DNA from: Chondrus crispus
Taxonomy: Eukaryota; Rhodophyta; Florideophyceae; Gigartinales; Gigartinaceae
Length of the DNA: 64,000 nt
NCBI RefSeq assembly: GCF_000350225.1
Contig: NW_005178692.1
Location: 168,930-232,929, forward strand
Reading direction: 5' to 3'
The notes below the pieces were generated by a model. The model saw only the letters and a program-made list of their open reading frames with translations. It did no database searches and was not told where the DNA came from. Positions 53,753 to 64,000 of the stretch are shown here, piece by piece (the first letter of the stretch is position 1; the number at the start of each line of letters is the position of its first letter). The position numbers and the translations under genes were made by a program.

Positions 53753-56700
53753 ATGCCGATACAGGAGGGAGCGCACGTCGAGGCCTCCGAAGGCCCGACG
53801 TTAGGAGAACAAGACACCGGGACAGCCGACGTCCCGGTGAGGCGTAACGATGGCGACGGGGGCAACGACGACCGAAAAGATTCGGTCGACCCCCTGACTC
53901 CCGCGAGCCCAAGGTCGCCGGAGAAAGGTCCGTGTCGTACGGACTCGAGTAATCCGAGGGGCGTCACTGATCCGCGGACGCCCCAAGGAAGGGGGAGAAG
54001 GAAACGCAAGCGGGGCCAGCACCGAAATCGAGGGCCCCGGCGGAACGACCTCACCGATAAGGTCGCCCCGAAGGTTGTCGACGGCGTCATTTGCCTTATG
54101 ACGTCGAAGATCTACAACGTCCTCGGCTCGATAGCCACAGAGGGAAATGCATTTAAACCCCGCACGATCGCCGTTGATACGTGCTCGGGGTATAATCTGG
54201 TGAGGAAGGCCGACCTTCCCCCCGACTGGACGCGTTACGTCGTGCGCGACGCACCTCTGCCACGATTGGCAGGCGCGAATAGCAACCCCCTCAAGCTTTC
54301 GGCCGTCGTCCGCCTGGCGGTGCAGTTGAGGAACACGGTGTTCCGAATTCCGTTCGTAGTTGCAGACCAGCTCGCCGTGCCGGTCCTTCTCGGCACGGCC
54401 TTCATCGATACGCACGTGCGATGTATCGACATCGAAGCTCAACGAATGGAGCTACGCCAAGGTGGTTCCGTCGCCATCGTTGACGGAAAGGGGGAGTCGA
54501 CTCCCCCTACCAGGCGACACGGGCGACACACGGGTCGGCCAGACGTACGCGAGGAGGCCCCGCAAGCGATCCGAATCGCCCGCTGGGTCACCATCCCCGC
54601 GATGTCACAATCCCGCGTGCGTGTGACAACCGCGGGGAGGGGCCTCGTGTTCCTGGAACCCAAGCCCTCACTCCAACACCGACATGGAGTGAGGCTGACG
54701 AATGGCGTCGCGGAGGTCCTACCGAATCAGACCTTCGACGTCATCGTCGCGAATTTCTCACGACGAGAAAGAAGGCTTCCGAAGCACACCGTCGTGGGAT
54801 ACGCGAAGCGCAACCCCCTCGCGATCCTCACTCCCGAACGTAAGGTCGCCGAGGGGATCGCGCACGCGCTACACCTGACCGACTTGACCGATCAAGTCGG
54901 TGGGGTAGGAGTTGGCCGATCCAACTCCGACGATGAGACCACCGCCGGGGGCAGGGGGGTCGACCCGGTCGAACGGTCACCTTTAGGGCAACCGACGGCG
55001 AGGGGTACTGTACTCCCCCAGCAAAAGGATCCCGAAAATCCACCGATGGATTGGGAAAAAGAGATCGACCTGTCATACATCGATGATTACAAGCTCCGTG
55101 GCCACGTGCTCGAGATGCTCCGTAAGCACTCGAGTCTGTGGAGCGGTGCGCTTGGAACGATCCACGCCACGGAGCACCGCATCCCCCTCGAACCGGGAAC
55201 GAAACCGATTCGTTCTATGCCCTATCGGAAGGGCCCGGCCATGCGCGAAATGGTTGCGAAGGAGGTCAACAAGATGTTGAACGCAGGGGTTATCGAACCC
55301 GCGAGCACCGAGTGGGCGTCCCCGGTGGTGCTCGTACCGAAGAAAGACGGCTCTCTTCGGTTCTGCGTAGACTACCGGCGTCTCAACGCGAAGACCGCAG
55401 CGGATTCGTATCCGCTGCCACGGATGGACGACTGCATCGACTCGTTAGGAGATGCAGCCGTCTTCACCACGTTGGACTGCAATTCCGGTTATTGGCAGAT
55501 CCCGGTCGCTCCGGAAGACCGGGATAAGACCACGTTTACGACGCACATGGGCACGTTTCGCCACTTGCGCATGCCGTTTGGACTCAAAGGGGCACCGGCC
55601 ACCTTCCAACGTGCGCTCGACATAATACTCTCCGGAGTCCGCTGGCAAATATGCCTCGTCTATCTCGACGACGTGATCGTGTTCTCCCGTACGCACGGAG
55701 AACACGCGAGGCATCTCGATACCGTCTTGAGCTTACTGCGGAGTTCCGGTATCTCCCTTAAGCTCAAGAAGTGCAGCTTCTTCCGACCGAAGGTGCACTA
55801 CCTGGGGCACGTCATCTCCCCAGGCAAGTTGAGCGTGGCCGATACGGCGGCCGACGCTTTCAAGACGTTCACGTTCCCGAGGACGTTGACGCAAGTGCGC
55901 TCGTTCCTCGGGGCGTGTAACGTATACAGCCGATTCGTTAAGGGGTTCGCTAAGATTGCGCGTCCTCTGACCGACATGACGCGCAAGGATTCGGATCCCG
56001 ATTTCTATAACCCCACGGAGCTGCAACTTCAGGCGTTCGAGAACCTTAAGAAGTGCATGATCGCTCCGCCGATCCTCGCGTTGCCCCGGCACGGTCGTCC
56101 GTACATGATAGACACCGACGCGAGTGCCTACCAACTCGGCTGCACCTTACTTCAGGAGCACGAAGAGCCGAACGACTGGCGCCCCGTGGGGTATTGGTCG
56201 TACTCACTGTCCGATAGTGAGCGCAACTACAGCGCTACCGAACGCGAGTGCTTCGCCGTAGTGTGGGCCGTCCGCACACTACGGCCGTACGTAGAAGGCA
56301 CGAAGTTCACCGTACGGACGGACCATGACGCCCTCCGATGGCTCATGTCCCTCATCGAGAGTTCCGGAAGACTCACCCGGTGGCGGCTACGTCTGGCTGA
56401 ATACGATTTCACCATTCAGTACCGCCCCGGACGCGTGCATCAAGTGCCCGATGCCCTGTCACGACTCGTGTCGCCGAAGGTCGCCGATGACCTTCGCTCC
56501 ACCGTCGAGGTGGATGACGACATCCCCACTTTCGACGGGGGCACGACAGTTCGAGACGTATCGAACGAGCTCGCGGACCACGCTTGTGCCGCGAGCTGTG
56601 ATCATCAGGCCGTCCATGTCTTCGTAACGACACGGAATCAAGCCGAAGCCCGAACACGGTCGCGCGCACGGACGCGCGACGAACCGCGAGGTGACGACGA

Positions 56701-58333
56701 AGACCCCGCTCTCCAAGGACCCAATTCGTTTTGGGAGGAAAACGACGAGTTCGACGCCGCCGACATCCAGCGCGCCGAAGACCCCGAGGCTGGCGCGCTC
56801 GACTCCCCGGTCGCCCCACCGCAGGACGACCTTCCGGCCCCTCTTACGATAGAGGAGATAGCCGAAGAGCAACGCGTGGATGACTTCTGCCAAACCGTTT
56901 TGGCACGACAGTCAGAGTCCCGGGACTCCGCGTTCTTCGAGGACCACCAAGGGGTGCTCAAACGGAGACACCCCTTCGACCCTGATATCGTTCAGGTCGT
57001 GGTACCTCGGACGCTCCGCGCCAGGCCCCTTCGCTTGTGCCACAACCCGGCCATCGCGGGGCACCCGGGCCAGAACCGTATGTACTACGCACTTCGACGC
57101 GAGTACTACTGGCCCCACCTGGCTGCAGACCTCGCAGCCACGGTGCGGGGGTGTCGAACCTGCGCGATGAACCGAGTGAAGCTGAGGAAACATCTCAACC
57201 GATTGAGATTGTTTCCAGCTACGAGGCCCCTCGAGAGCCTCGCGATCGACATCTTGGGGCCGCTCCCCAAGACGAAGACAGGAAAACGGTTCCTGCTCGT
57301 GATTACGGACCGCTTCAGTAAGCAAACGCAAGTCGTTGCGCTCCGCACGATAACAGCGCACACGGTTGCAGTTGCGTTCTGCGACTCGTGGGTGTTCAAG
57401 TATGGCGTCCCTCGCACGTTGCTTTCGGACAACGGCCCTCAGTTTAATGCCAAGTTCTTCCACAGCACGTGCCGCGTTCTGGGGATAACGAATTTGTACA
57501 CTTCTGCGTACCATCCCCAGACGAACGGGCAAGTCGAGCGATATAACCGAACAATCGCCTCGATGCTGAGGAACTACGTGGGTGAACACCAGGACGACTG
57601 GGATGTGTACGTGGGGCCGCTTACGTATGCGTACAACTCCCACGTACATCGCACCACACGCACCACGCCGTTTGAGCTCGTGCTCAGCAGGCCACCGCCG
57701 GAGTTCTCTCTCCGACGGGCGGACGGCGACGCGCCCCCTTCCGATAGGGGGAACCAACGTGCCGAGTTCCTCAAGACCTTGGACTCGACTATCCAAAAGG
57801 CCTACGGGAGCCTGCGTCGGACGCAGGCTTGCTACAAGCGCGACTTCGATAAGCGCATACGACGTATTAATTCCCGGCTCCGTCCCGGAGAATACGTATA
57901 TCTCAACCCCACCGATGGGGCTAAGACATCGAACAAGCTCGCCTCGCCCGCGGTCGGACCCTACCGCGTGCTCGCCAATGACCGCCGAACCATCACGATC
58001 GATCGTGATGGGGTCACCGAGCGAGTCTCCGCCGACCGCTGCGTGTACGCGCCGTCTCCGATAGACGCGCCACGAGCAAGTACGACGACCCCGTGGGACC
58101 TCGCCGATAAGGTCACCGCGGGAACGCAGTATGCCGTCGAACGGCTACTGAGACATCGAGTCATGGAAGACGGAACTACGGAGTTCCTCATCAAGTGGGC
58201 GGATTACGACGCGCCCACTTGGACTGCGCGGACTCACGTTCCGGAGGAGTTGGTGTCTCGCTACGCCCAACGCCTCCGGAGACGTACCGGCAGAGACCTC
58301 ACCCAAACCGTGAACGCGGACGTTCACGCTTAA
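53753..58333 (+). CDS. G3 Pol: protease, RT, RNase H, integrase, chromodomain (1526 aa)
   Basis: Intact and exactly as long as the G2 Pol. Basic N-terminus (GRRKRKRGQH), protease with VDTCSGYNLV at 141-150, RT with YLDD at 637-640, RNase H acidic residues around 788, 830 and 858. Integrase zinc residues H1097, H1104, C1134, C1137; catalytic D1166, D1226 and E1262 (DX35E spacing). Chromodomain about 1458-1508. With gag truncated and no 5' LTR this copy is not expected to move by itself, but its Pol could act in trans if transcribed. Confidence 0.95.
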   Translation: MPIQEGAHVEASEGPTLGEQDTGTADVPVRRNDGDGGNDDRKDSVDPLTPASPRSPEKGPCRTDSSNPRGVTDPRTPQGRGRRKRKRGQHRNRGPRRNDLTDKVAPKVVDGVICLMTSKIYNVLGSIATEGNAFKPRTIAVDTCSGYNLVRKADLPPDWTRYVVRDAPLPRLAGANSNPLKLSAVVRLAVQLRNTVFRIPFVVADQLAVPVLLGTAFIDTHVRCIDIEAQRMELRQGGSVAIVDGKGESTPPTRRHGRHTGRPDVREEAPQAIRIARWVTIPAMSQSRVRVTTAGRGLVFLEPKPSLQHRHGVRLTNGVAEVLPNQTFDVIVANFSRRERRLPKHTVVGYAKRNPLAILTPERKVAEGIAHALHLTDLTDQVGGVGVGRSNSDDETTAGGRGVDPVERSPLGQPTARGTVLPQQKDPENPPMDWEKEIDLSYIDDYKLRGHVLEMLRKHSSLWSGALGTIHATEHRIPLEPGTKPIRSMPYRKGPAMREMVAKEVNKMLNAGVIEPASTEWASPVVLVPKKDGSLRFCVDYRRLNAKTAADSYPLPRMDDCIDSLGDAAVFTTLDCNSGYWQIPVAPEDRDKTTFTTHMGTFRHLRMPFGLKGAPATFQRALDIILSGVRWQICLVYLDDVIVFSRTHGEHARHLDTVLSLLRSSGISLKLKKCSFFRPKVHYLGHVISPGKLSVADTAADAFKTFTFPRTLTQVRSFLGACNVYSRFVKGFAKIARPLTDMTRKDSDPDFYNPTELQLQAFENLKKCMIAPPILALPRHGRPYMIDTDASAYQLGCTLLQEHEEPNDWRPVGYWSYSLSDSERNYSATERECFAVVWAVRTLRPYVEGTKFTVRTDHDALRWLMSLIESSGRLTRWRLRLAEYDFTIQYRPGRVHQVPDALSRLVSPKVADDLRSTVEVDDDIPTFDGGTTVRDVSNELADHACAASCDHQAVHVFVTTRNQAEARTRSRARTRDEPRGDDEDPALQGPNSFWEENDEFDAADIQRAEDPEAGALDSPVAPPQDDLPAPLTIEEIAEEQRVDDFCQTVLARQSESRDSAFFEDHQGVLKRRHPFDPDIVQVVVPRTLRARPLRLCHNPAIAGHPGQNRMYYALRREYYWPHLAADLAATVRGCRTCAMNRVKLRKHLNRLRLFPATRPLESLAIDILGPLPKTKTGKRFLLVITDRFSKQTQVVALRTITAHTVAVAFCDSWVFKYGVPRTLLSDNGPQFNAKFFHSTCRVLGITNLYTSAYHPQTNGQVERYNRTIASMLRNYVGEHQDDWDVYVGPLTYAYNSHVHRTTRTTPFELVLSRPPPEFSLRRADGDAPPSDRGNQRAEFLKTLDSTIQKAYGSLRRTQACYKRDFDKRIRRINSRLRPGEYVYLNPTDGAKTSNKLASPAVGPYRVLANDRRTITIDRDGVTERVSADRCVYAPSPIDAPRASTTTPWDLADKVTAGTQYAVERLLRHRVMEDGTTEFLIKWADYDAPTWTARTHVPEELVSRYAQRLRRRTGRDLTQTVNADVHA

Positions 58334-61300
58334 GGGGGGGGCCCTCAACCGCTCCTTCGCCGATTAGCCCCAGCCTGCACGAACAGACTAAAAGGGGGAG
58401 CGAAGGAGGTCGGCGGACCCTATCGGAGGGTCACAGCCTGCGACGCGTTCAAGTCAAGTCTTCTTGACTTCTCGGACGTCAAGGACGCGAGACAGAAGAA
58501 CAGGACAGTACGTACTGCCGGGAAAAAAATGTTGAGCCCTCGTAATGACCGACATTACGAGGACCGCAAAACCCCGTTCGGATCGGAAAAATCGGACGAC
58601 TCCCCCCCGAACAGGATTGCCGGACGATCCGTTAAGTCCAGCAACCACGGCGAGGAGGGGCGCCCGACGAACGAGACGATCAGCGGTGGAATCAAGACAA
58701 ACCCTCCGTGGGCGGAGCTAGCGACCAGAATGCCCGTCGCTTGTGTCTCGGCATATCCGAGAAGGTGGAAGCTCACGGCGAGCCATCAATCAGCATCCGG
58801 GTTAGACAGCCCGGCAGAAGACCCGATCGTGGTCCTTTCGGTTTGGGTTGTGCGCGAGAAGACGCGCGAAACGCGCAAGCAGACGCGCAGGCGAGGGGAG
58901 CGGCGTCAAGAGAACGCGTGCTAGGGCCGTTCAATAAGAGCGAGGAAGCGAGAGCAACTCAGTCGGAGGGGCACCAATATACGCGCACGGACGCGAGACA
59001 CTTCAAAACCGCCGCCGGCACATGCCCCATGAGAGGGAAAATTGCGGCGGGGGATGAGAACGTTACACGTGAGCGGCGCCGGAGGCGCGCGCCATGCACC
59101 AACGCCGCTTGGGTCATCACCAAATCACCCCGCCACGATCCCACTAAAATAACGAAAAATCAACGGTGGCAATTACACCAGCACGTGCATGGCGCACGGG
59201 GGTACTGTACGCCATACCGAAAGCAAGGAGAAGGCCGACGGCGCTGAGCTAGGGTACAACGGGTACCGGACAGGAGTTACACACGTCTGCCCCCTCACCA
59301 AAGGGGAGGGAGGTGCGAATACGACAAACGGACGCTGCGCAATCCCGGCTCCGACACCCCCAAGCCGACCGAACGGCTTTCATCCACAGTCACCTCCGCA
59401 CGCATCCGACCGCGTACCAATCACGCGAGATGCCCGAGCCGTTCTCCCGCGAGCTGTTCCCGCGCGTTCGAGCCCGCGCCCTCCCCGCCGTCGAGGGCGA
59501 GAGGCGCGGTAGAACGCGAACCCCCGACAGCTGGCGCCTCTAACATCTCCACTGCGCTTCGCACGTCTCCTTCGATTTCCCGCATGCAGGACACGGGTCG
59601 CACCAGGCCTAACGTACGAGACGAAGACCCAAAGAAGACCCGGGACGCGCGACCGAGGCGAATTCCGTCCGGGAAGACGCGGCACGGCGCCGCCCGCGCG
59701 CCTCGCCGTCCGATCGGCCCCTGCCCCTAGTCCCCTCCTTGAGCGGCCAACCACGCACCGGTTGAGCGACTGGCCCGAGCCGTCCTCCCGCGAGCGACGA
59801 AGGACTGGGCCGCCACGGAATAGGAGAAGACGAACGCGAGTCGATCCCGCGCTTTCGAGCCCTCGCCGCCGACGGCGAGGGACGCCGGAGAGCCCAAACC
59901 CACGACGGCCCGCGTCGACCCCACCGATAATCCACGATGTTTCTTTTTTTAGCCGCAAGGGCGTCGCGGAGACTAAGCGCCTCCATCTCCACGCCACCGC
60001 TTAGGGTCAGACGAACCATGACGGCACCCGAACCGCGTCGCTCTCCTTCGTTGCTGCCGTTGGACACCGCTCGAGGGAGCGCGATCGAATGCATTTAGGG
60101 ATGAGGCGCGTCGACACAGCAAGAGAAGGAGATTCTGCGTATCGAGCGCAGTGGGAGCAAGAGAACGTCGACGGCCGAACGCCGACGAGATGGAAGACGA
60201 AAGGAGTTACGACCGAGCGGGCATCCCGACTGTGACTTAGGGTCTGGGTTGGCCGGCACGTGGACGGACTACAGTGCACAAGGCCCATCGAAACGACGTC
60301 AGATGGCCCGCCGCCCTCCGTTCGAGAGCCGAAAATGACACCGGTACGGGGCCCGGTAGCGAAGAGGAATGGGTCGTCGGCCCCGCGCTCACCCGACGGC
60401 ACCACGCCCCCGGAGGGTCGGAGACCGAATGCAACTAACTTAACGGGCTTCTCAACCGCACCTCCCTCCGGAATGGAGAGGCGGGTAGGAGCCACGACTC
60501 CAAGCGCTACCTCGGTCGTCGCGACGAAGAAAGAGAGAGGGGACGTAGGCGGATGAAGCGGACATCTTTAATGTTATGGATAGGGGACGCACCGCGTCAC
60601 GCCGGGGCGACGCGGTGCGGTAGCGTGTTCAACGGGGCGCGTTCACCGGCAGCCCTGAGGAGCCCATGTCTCAAGCCCCCGAAGGGCAATAACCCGGATC
60701 ACTCGGGTCCCCGGGGTCGAGCTCCCCAAGGGTGAGCATGGGGACGTCCCCGTGACCGACCCCACCGGGTGGGATGGTAGCCGAGCCGACGGAACTACGG
60801 GGATTCCTCTGAGGCGGGACCGATCACGGCGGTGATCCGGACAACTCCCGAAATCCCGGTTACGGTAACGGGCGACTGGGCGTACCGAGACTAGCCGCGA
60901 AGGGGCTCTCGACGGCACACGCAACGAAATGCGAACCGCCTCGGAAGGGCCCGCGCCGAGCCCTGCCGTCACAGTAGACTCGCGAAGCGTCACGGGGAAT
61001 GGACCAGAACGGCGAACCGCCGCCTGGAGACACATCGGAACCCCCAGGGGGCATTGGCGGGGGTGGGAGTTGCCACCACGGCCGAAGTTGCCACCCTCGC
61101 CAGTGTGCCGAGGGCAGCAGCGGCGCCCTGACGAGGAGGCCCGTGCGCCGGAGATGGGTAGGGTCACCGGAGAAGCGATCCGCGGTAGCCCGTATGGCTG
61201 CGGGATGCGCGACCCCCGCGCTAATACGGCCCTCAAACCCGAAAAAAAGGGGGCCGCGAGGCGACCGAAGCAAAGGAAAACGATCGAACGTTGAAGGAGA

Positions 61301-61380
61301 AGTAACAAGAAAATGCCTTAGGGGCTTTACAAGAAGAGAGCTAACGGAGGATGTACGGGACCATAGAACGACCCGAGCGC
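58334..61380 (+). other. Non-coding region between pol and the antisense ORF in G3
   Basis: It begins GGGGGGGGCCCTCAACCG as in the other copies. Hairpins: cctcgtaatg/cattacgagg (58538-58562) and AAGTCAAG/CTTGACTT near 58450-58472. The long GC-rich ORFs on both strands lack domains and are not shared with G2. Confidence 0.6.
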
Positions 61381-63987
61381 TCAACGGCTCGTGCCGTTAG
61401 AGGGCGCTGACGGGCCGGAAGCACGCGCCCTCGGGGGGCAATAACTTGGATGAGACGGCAACTCGGGCTCCATTTCATGGAGCGGAGGAAGTCCGGCCTC
61501 TCCGTGGGGAGTCCAACCCCGAGGCGGATCAGCAGAGGTCGCGGGTGCGTCGGTCGTCGAGAGGCCGTACCCACGACCCTCAGAAGAATCTCGAAGATTC
61601 TGCCGCGGCGGGGACGCAGCACGCTCCGGGGGCCCAACACGAGCGGCTCTGAGCGCGTCACGTTCTCCGCGATACCGATCGCGGTCGAAGACGGCGCGCT
61701 GGAGATCCCTCGCGCGACGTGAGGAGGCATCGCGTAGGACCTCGAGCTCGCACCGGGCGTCGCGAGGCTGTGCAGCGAGAGAGTCGCGCTCCGCAGCGAA
61801 GGACTGGCGCTCCGCCCCGAGGCGACGCGCCTCGCTGCTACGCTCAAGATACCAGTTCGTCAGGGTCCGCAGTAGGCCCTCTATGCTCCAAGTCCGATCA
61901 ATTAGGTTCCCCAGGGCGCGGGACAACCTGGGGATCGCGGTGATCTCTCGGCGAGTTAAATCGAGATGGAGCGCTTGTCCCCGCGGGGTACCAGGGTACC
62001 CAACGGAACCAAGGGAGGGGAGCGGAGGTAGCGTAGGCTCCGCCACCGTGTGGGGACCGATAACGGGAAGGCCCCGTACCACGTTCGTCCCAGCCGACGC
62101 GACGGCGGGGGACTCCCCGTCGAGGTCTCGATACCTCTTCCGTCGTGCCTCTCGCGCAGTAGAACCGACACCCCCTTTGCTCCGAGAGGGTGCCGCCAGG
62201 AGGGGATTCGGACGTGCCACGAAGGCATCTCCTTGACAATCATAAGCCAGGAAGGAACTCCGGGTCCCTGTCGTATAGTCGGTCCACGGTCGCCTGTTAC
62301 GTTCGGGCACCGCAACGGCGCGGTGCATCAAGTCGAGGACCGAGGTGTAGGACCATGGGACATTCGGGGAACCGCGCTCCAAGGGGTGCAGGGTCACGTC
62401 GGGCAGAGGCGGCGCGACCCGACCCAGGAAGGACAGCACACCGACGGGCTGTACGAAGGCGCGTCCATGTACCGAGACCTCGCTCATGAAAGCGTTACAG
62501 GTGGACCACGCCCATTCGCACTCGTAATTGTAGACAAGTTCCTCATACGCTGGGTGCCTCGAGTCAGCACACGCGAAGCCGAAATGCTTCAATGCGTAGG
62601 GGAGTAACGGATGCACTCCCAACGAAGGGAGTGCCTCCCCTACGCCCGGCGGGAGCCCCGGAAAATCGCTTCGCGATAGGCCCGGAGAGAAGGCAGCGGA
62701 TGGGAAGACACGACCGTCGTCCTCATCGGCGTGGCGGTACGCTGACCAATCATTAGGAGCCAGGGCGATATGGTGGATGCGCATCAGGGCGCAAGCGGAC
62801 TTCTGCAGGGCCGCACGAACCCTTGAGTAGGCACGAGGACGGGGGCTGACGTACAGCCCCGCTACCTCTGAAAGGATAAAACGACGGGGAGCTCGGGGGT
62901 CCCGGTGGAAGAGGTACGTCGACATTCGATCGACGTATTCGACCTCTTCGACACTATAGGCAAACGTCCTATCACTGGGTATCTCGTCCGGAATTTGGTA
63001 GGGAGCACCGTCCCCCTCGGACAACAGACGACCCAAGGCAAGGGACGCCTCCGCTGCCAGCCCACTTTCGTAAATGGTGCGGATCCGGAGCAGGTCGGGG
63101 CGCAGGTAAGCCCTCGCCAGAAGTTCGCCGACGGTCAGGCCCGACCGAGCGTGACGGCGCCACGCGTAGTTTAGGCGGCTGAGCGGTAACGGAACCGACC
63201 GCTCCAGGGGCACCCCCAGCCACTCCGTAGAGGTGTCGGCCACCTCTTCCTCCGTGGCCCTGCCAAGCCGGGACGCTGTCGTCGGAGCACCAGGGCGCCG
63301 GCAACTACCAGAAGCTCCATATGAGCCCTCTGCGGGCTGATACGTGCCCTCGCACGACCATGCCACGAGCTCCCCGCCGGGGGAACCACCGCCGACACCG
63401 ACACGCGCAGGCCGAGAGGGCATCGGACCCCCTGCCACCAAGGACGATGGCGCGGTGGGCGGCAAGGCGGCGAGCGACGGAAGACTTGGCTCTTCGGGCA
63501 CTGTAGGGACCCGCCGCCCTCGGGCCTTCCGGAACGGACGGGGAGGCCACCACGGCGTCGGAGCGGCACCGTTGACGACGGTAGGAGGGAGTCGTGATGC
63601 CCCCGCCGCCTCGACGGAGGCGGGGTCATCAAGGGTCGGGGCGCAGACGACCGGTGCGTCCGATCCACTGCCAGACAACGACCGCGGAAGCGAGGGGCTG
63701 TCCCGAGGGATAGCCCGGGGCGACATAGTGAGGACGAAAGGGCGCGAGCCGAATAGGCAAACGAGAGAGTAGGGGGGCTCGTGGAGAAGGAGAAAGAACG
63801 CCGCTTGCCGGGTAGGAGGGGGAAGAACGGACTCCCCCGGAGGGAGTAGCGGGGTAATGCCGACGGCGAGCCCCAAAGGCACGCGCACAACCGCACGGCG
63901 GCAAGGAGCCGATGCCGAAGAGGGGGAGACGAGGTCCCCGGTTGACAGGAAGGGGGTCGAGAGGTCAGCACGCGCGCAGAGGAGCAC
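61381..63987 (-). CDS. Antisense ORF of G3, 868 aa, unknown function
   Basis: Homologue of 38705-41341, in the same place and orientation relative to pol. The Met at codon 88 (63726, MSPRAIPRDS) aligns with Met 97 of the G2 protein and is the more likely start. The conserved core spans residues about 255-580 (WLGVPLERS, PDEIPSDRTFAYS, LLPYALKHFGFAC, TDYTTGTRSSFLAYD). The C-terminal third has the ARREARRKRYRDLD-like basic motif and a coiled coil. Before codon 88 there is a hydrophobic stretch (AAFFLLLHEPPYSLVCLFG) not present in G2, so it is probably untranslated or not conserved. Confidence 0.8.
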   Translation of the reverse strand: MLLCARADLSTPFLSTGDLVSPSSASAPCRRAVVRVPLGLAVGITPLLPPGESVLPPPTRQAAFFLLLHEPPYSLVCLFGSRPFVLTMSPRAIPRDSPSLPRSLSGSGSDAPVVCAPTLDDPASVEAAGASRLPPTVVNGAAPTPWWPPRPFRKARGRRVPTVPEEPSLPSLAALPPTAPSSLVAGGPMPSRPARVGVGGGSPGGELVAWSCEGTYQPAEGSYGASGSCRRPGAPTTASRLGRATEEEVADTSTEWLGVPLERSVPLPLSRLNYAWRRHARSGLTVGELLARAYLRPDLLRIRTIYESGLAAEASLALGRLLSEGDGAPYQIPDEIPSDRTFAYSVEEVEYVDRMSTYLFHRDPRAPRRFILSEVAGLYVSPRPRAYSRVRAALQKSACALMRIHHIALAPNDWSAYRHADEDDGRVFPSAAFSPGLSRSDFPGLPPGVGEALPSLGVHPLLPYALKHFGFACADSRHPAYEELVYNYECEWAWSTCNAFMSEVSVHGRAFVQPVGVLSFLGRVAPPLPDVTLHPLERGSPNVPWSYTSVLDLMHRAVAVPERNRRPWTDYTTGTRSSFLAYDCQGDAFVARPNPLLAAPSRSKGGVGSTAREARRKRYRDLDGESPAVASAGTNVVRGLPVIGPHTVAEPTLPPLPSLGSVGYPGTPRGQALHLDLTRREITAIPRLSRALGNLIDRTWSIEGLLRTLTNWYLERSSEARRLGAERQSFAAERDSLAAQPRDARCELEVLRDASSRRARDLQRAVFDRDRYRGERDALRAARVGPPERAASPPRQNLRDSSEGRGYGLSTTDAPATSADPPRGWTPHGEAGLPPLHEMEPELPSHPSYCPPRARASGPSAPSNGTSR

Positions 63988-64000
63988 GAGACAGGACCCC

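Larger units (their letters stand above)
51682..64000 (+). mobile_element. Gypsy G3: 5'-truncated Ty3/gypsy element, runs off window end
   Basis: It starts abruptly at the end of the G2 LTR, inside gag (equivalent to G1 29782). It has the rest of gag, an intact pol, a 3.0-kb non-coding region and the antisense ORF. The 3' LTR should lie just beyond 64000. Confidence 0.9.

Noticed and set aside
56912..57796. 294-codon minus-strand ORF inside G3 pol
   Set aside because: It lies opposite the integrase. Its length follows from high GC and the conserved sense frame, and it shows no domain.
58708..61308. Several 150-220 codon ORFs in the G3 3' region
   Set aside because: Arg/Pro/Gly-rich, overlapping on both strands, and not shared with the equivalent region of G2.
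1..64000. CRISPR arrays, tRNA or rRNA genes, bacterial operons
   Set aside because: No regularly spaced repeats, cloverleaf or rRNA core was seen; a systematic tRNA scan could not be run here.

Overview
The window looks like a transposon-rich stretch of a small, intron-poor eukaryotic nuclear genome. A florideophyte red alga such as Chondrus is my best guess, not a proven assignment. The reasons are uninterrupted genes, a starch-binding CBM20 protein (red algae store cytosolic starch), Ty1/copia elements primed at a half-tRNA site, and nested Ty3/gypsy elements. I see no rRNA gene, recognisable tRNA, CRISPR array or bacterial-style operon.

Left part (1-23450). A copia gag runs off the left edge on the minus strand. 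A gene for a secreted cysteine-rich repeat protein follows (2173-4005, minus), with three nearly identical 279-bp units. About 5 kb without a convincing gene leads to copia element 1 (9042-13784, minus), which has identical 355-bp LTRs and a CACCC target duplication but several coding breaks. A decayed relative of the cysteine-rich gene (14679-16036) is cut off by copia element 2 (16037-19429, plus), an internally deleted element that has lost its reverse transcriptase. A CBM20 protein gene (20049-21107, minus) and a frameshifted basic-domain ORF follow.

Middle part (23451-28361). There is a solo gypsy LTR with AATTA target duplication, a coiled-coil C-terminal fragment, a decayed dual-specificity-phosphatase-like ORF, and a Mutator-like (MULE) transposon remnant whose transposase is cut by a gypsy LTR.

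Right part (28362-64000). Three copies of one large gypsy family lie in the order plus, minus, plus. G1 (28362-38067) is a decayed 5' portion. G2 (38068-51681) is complete: 13.6 kb, two 620-bp LTRs, intact gag, intact 1526-aa pol with a C-terminal chromodomain, and an 878-aa ORF on the opposite strand between pol and the 3' LTR. G3 (51682-64000) lacks its 5' end but keeps an intact pol and a homologous 868-aa antisense ORF.

The most notable system is this gypsy family. Gag and pol appear to be linked by a -1 frameshift at an A6 run. The protease active site reads DTC instead of DTG. A conserved antisense gene of unknown function starts beside the 3' LTR. The two flanks of G2 do not match each other, so the nest is a recombination product or an assembly join.
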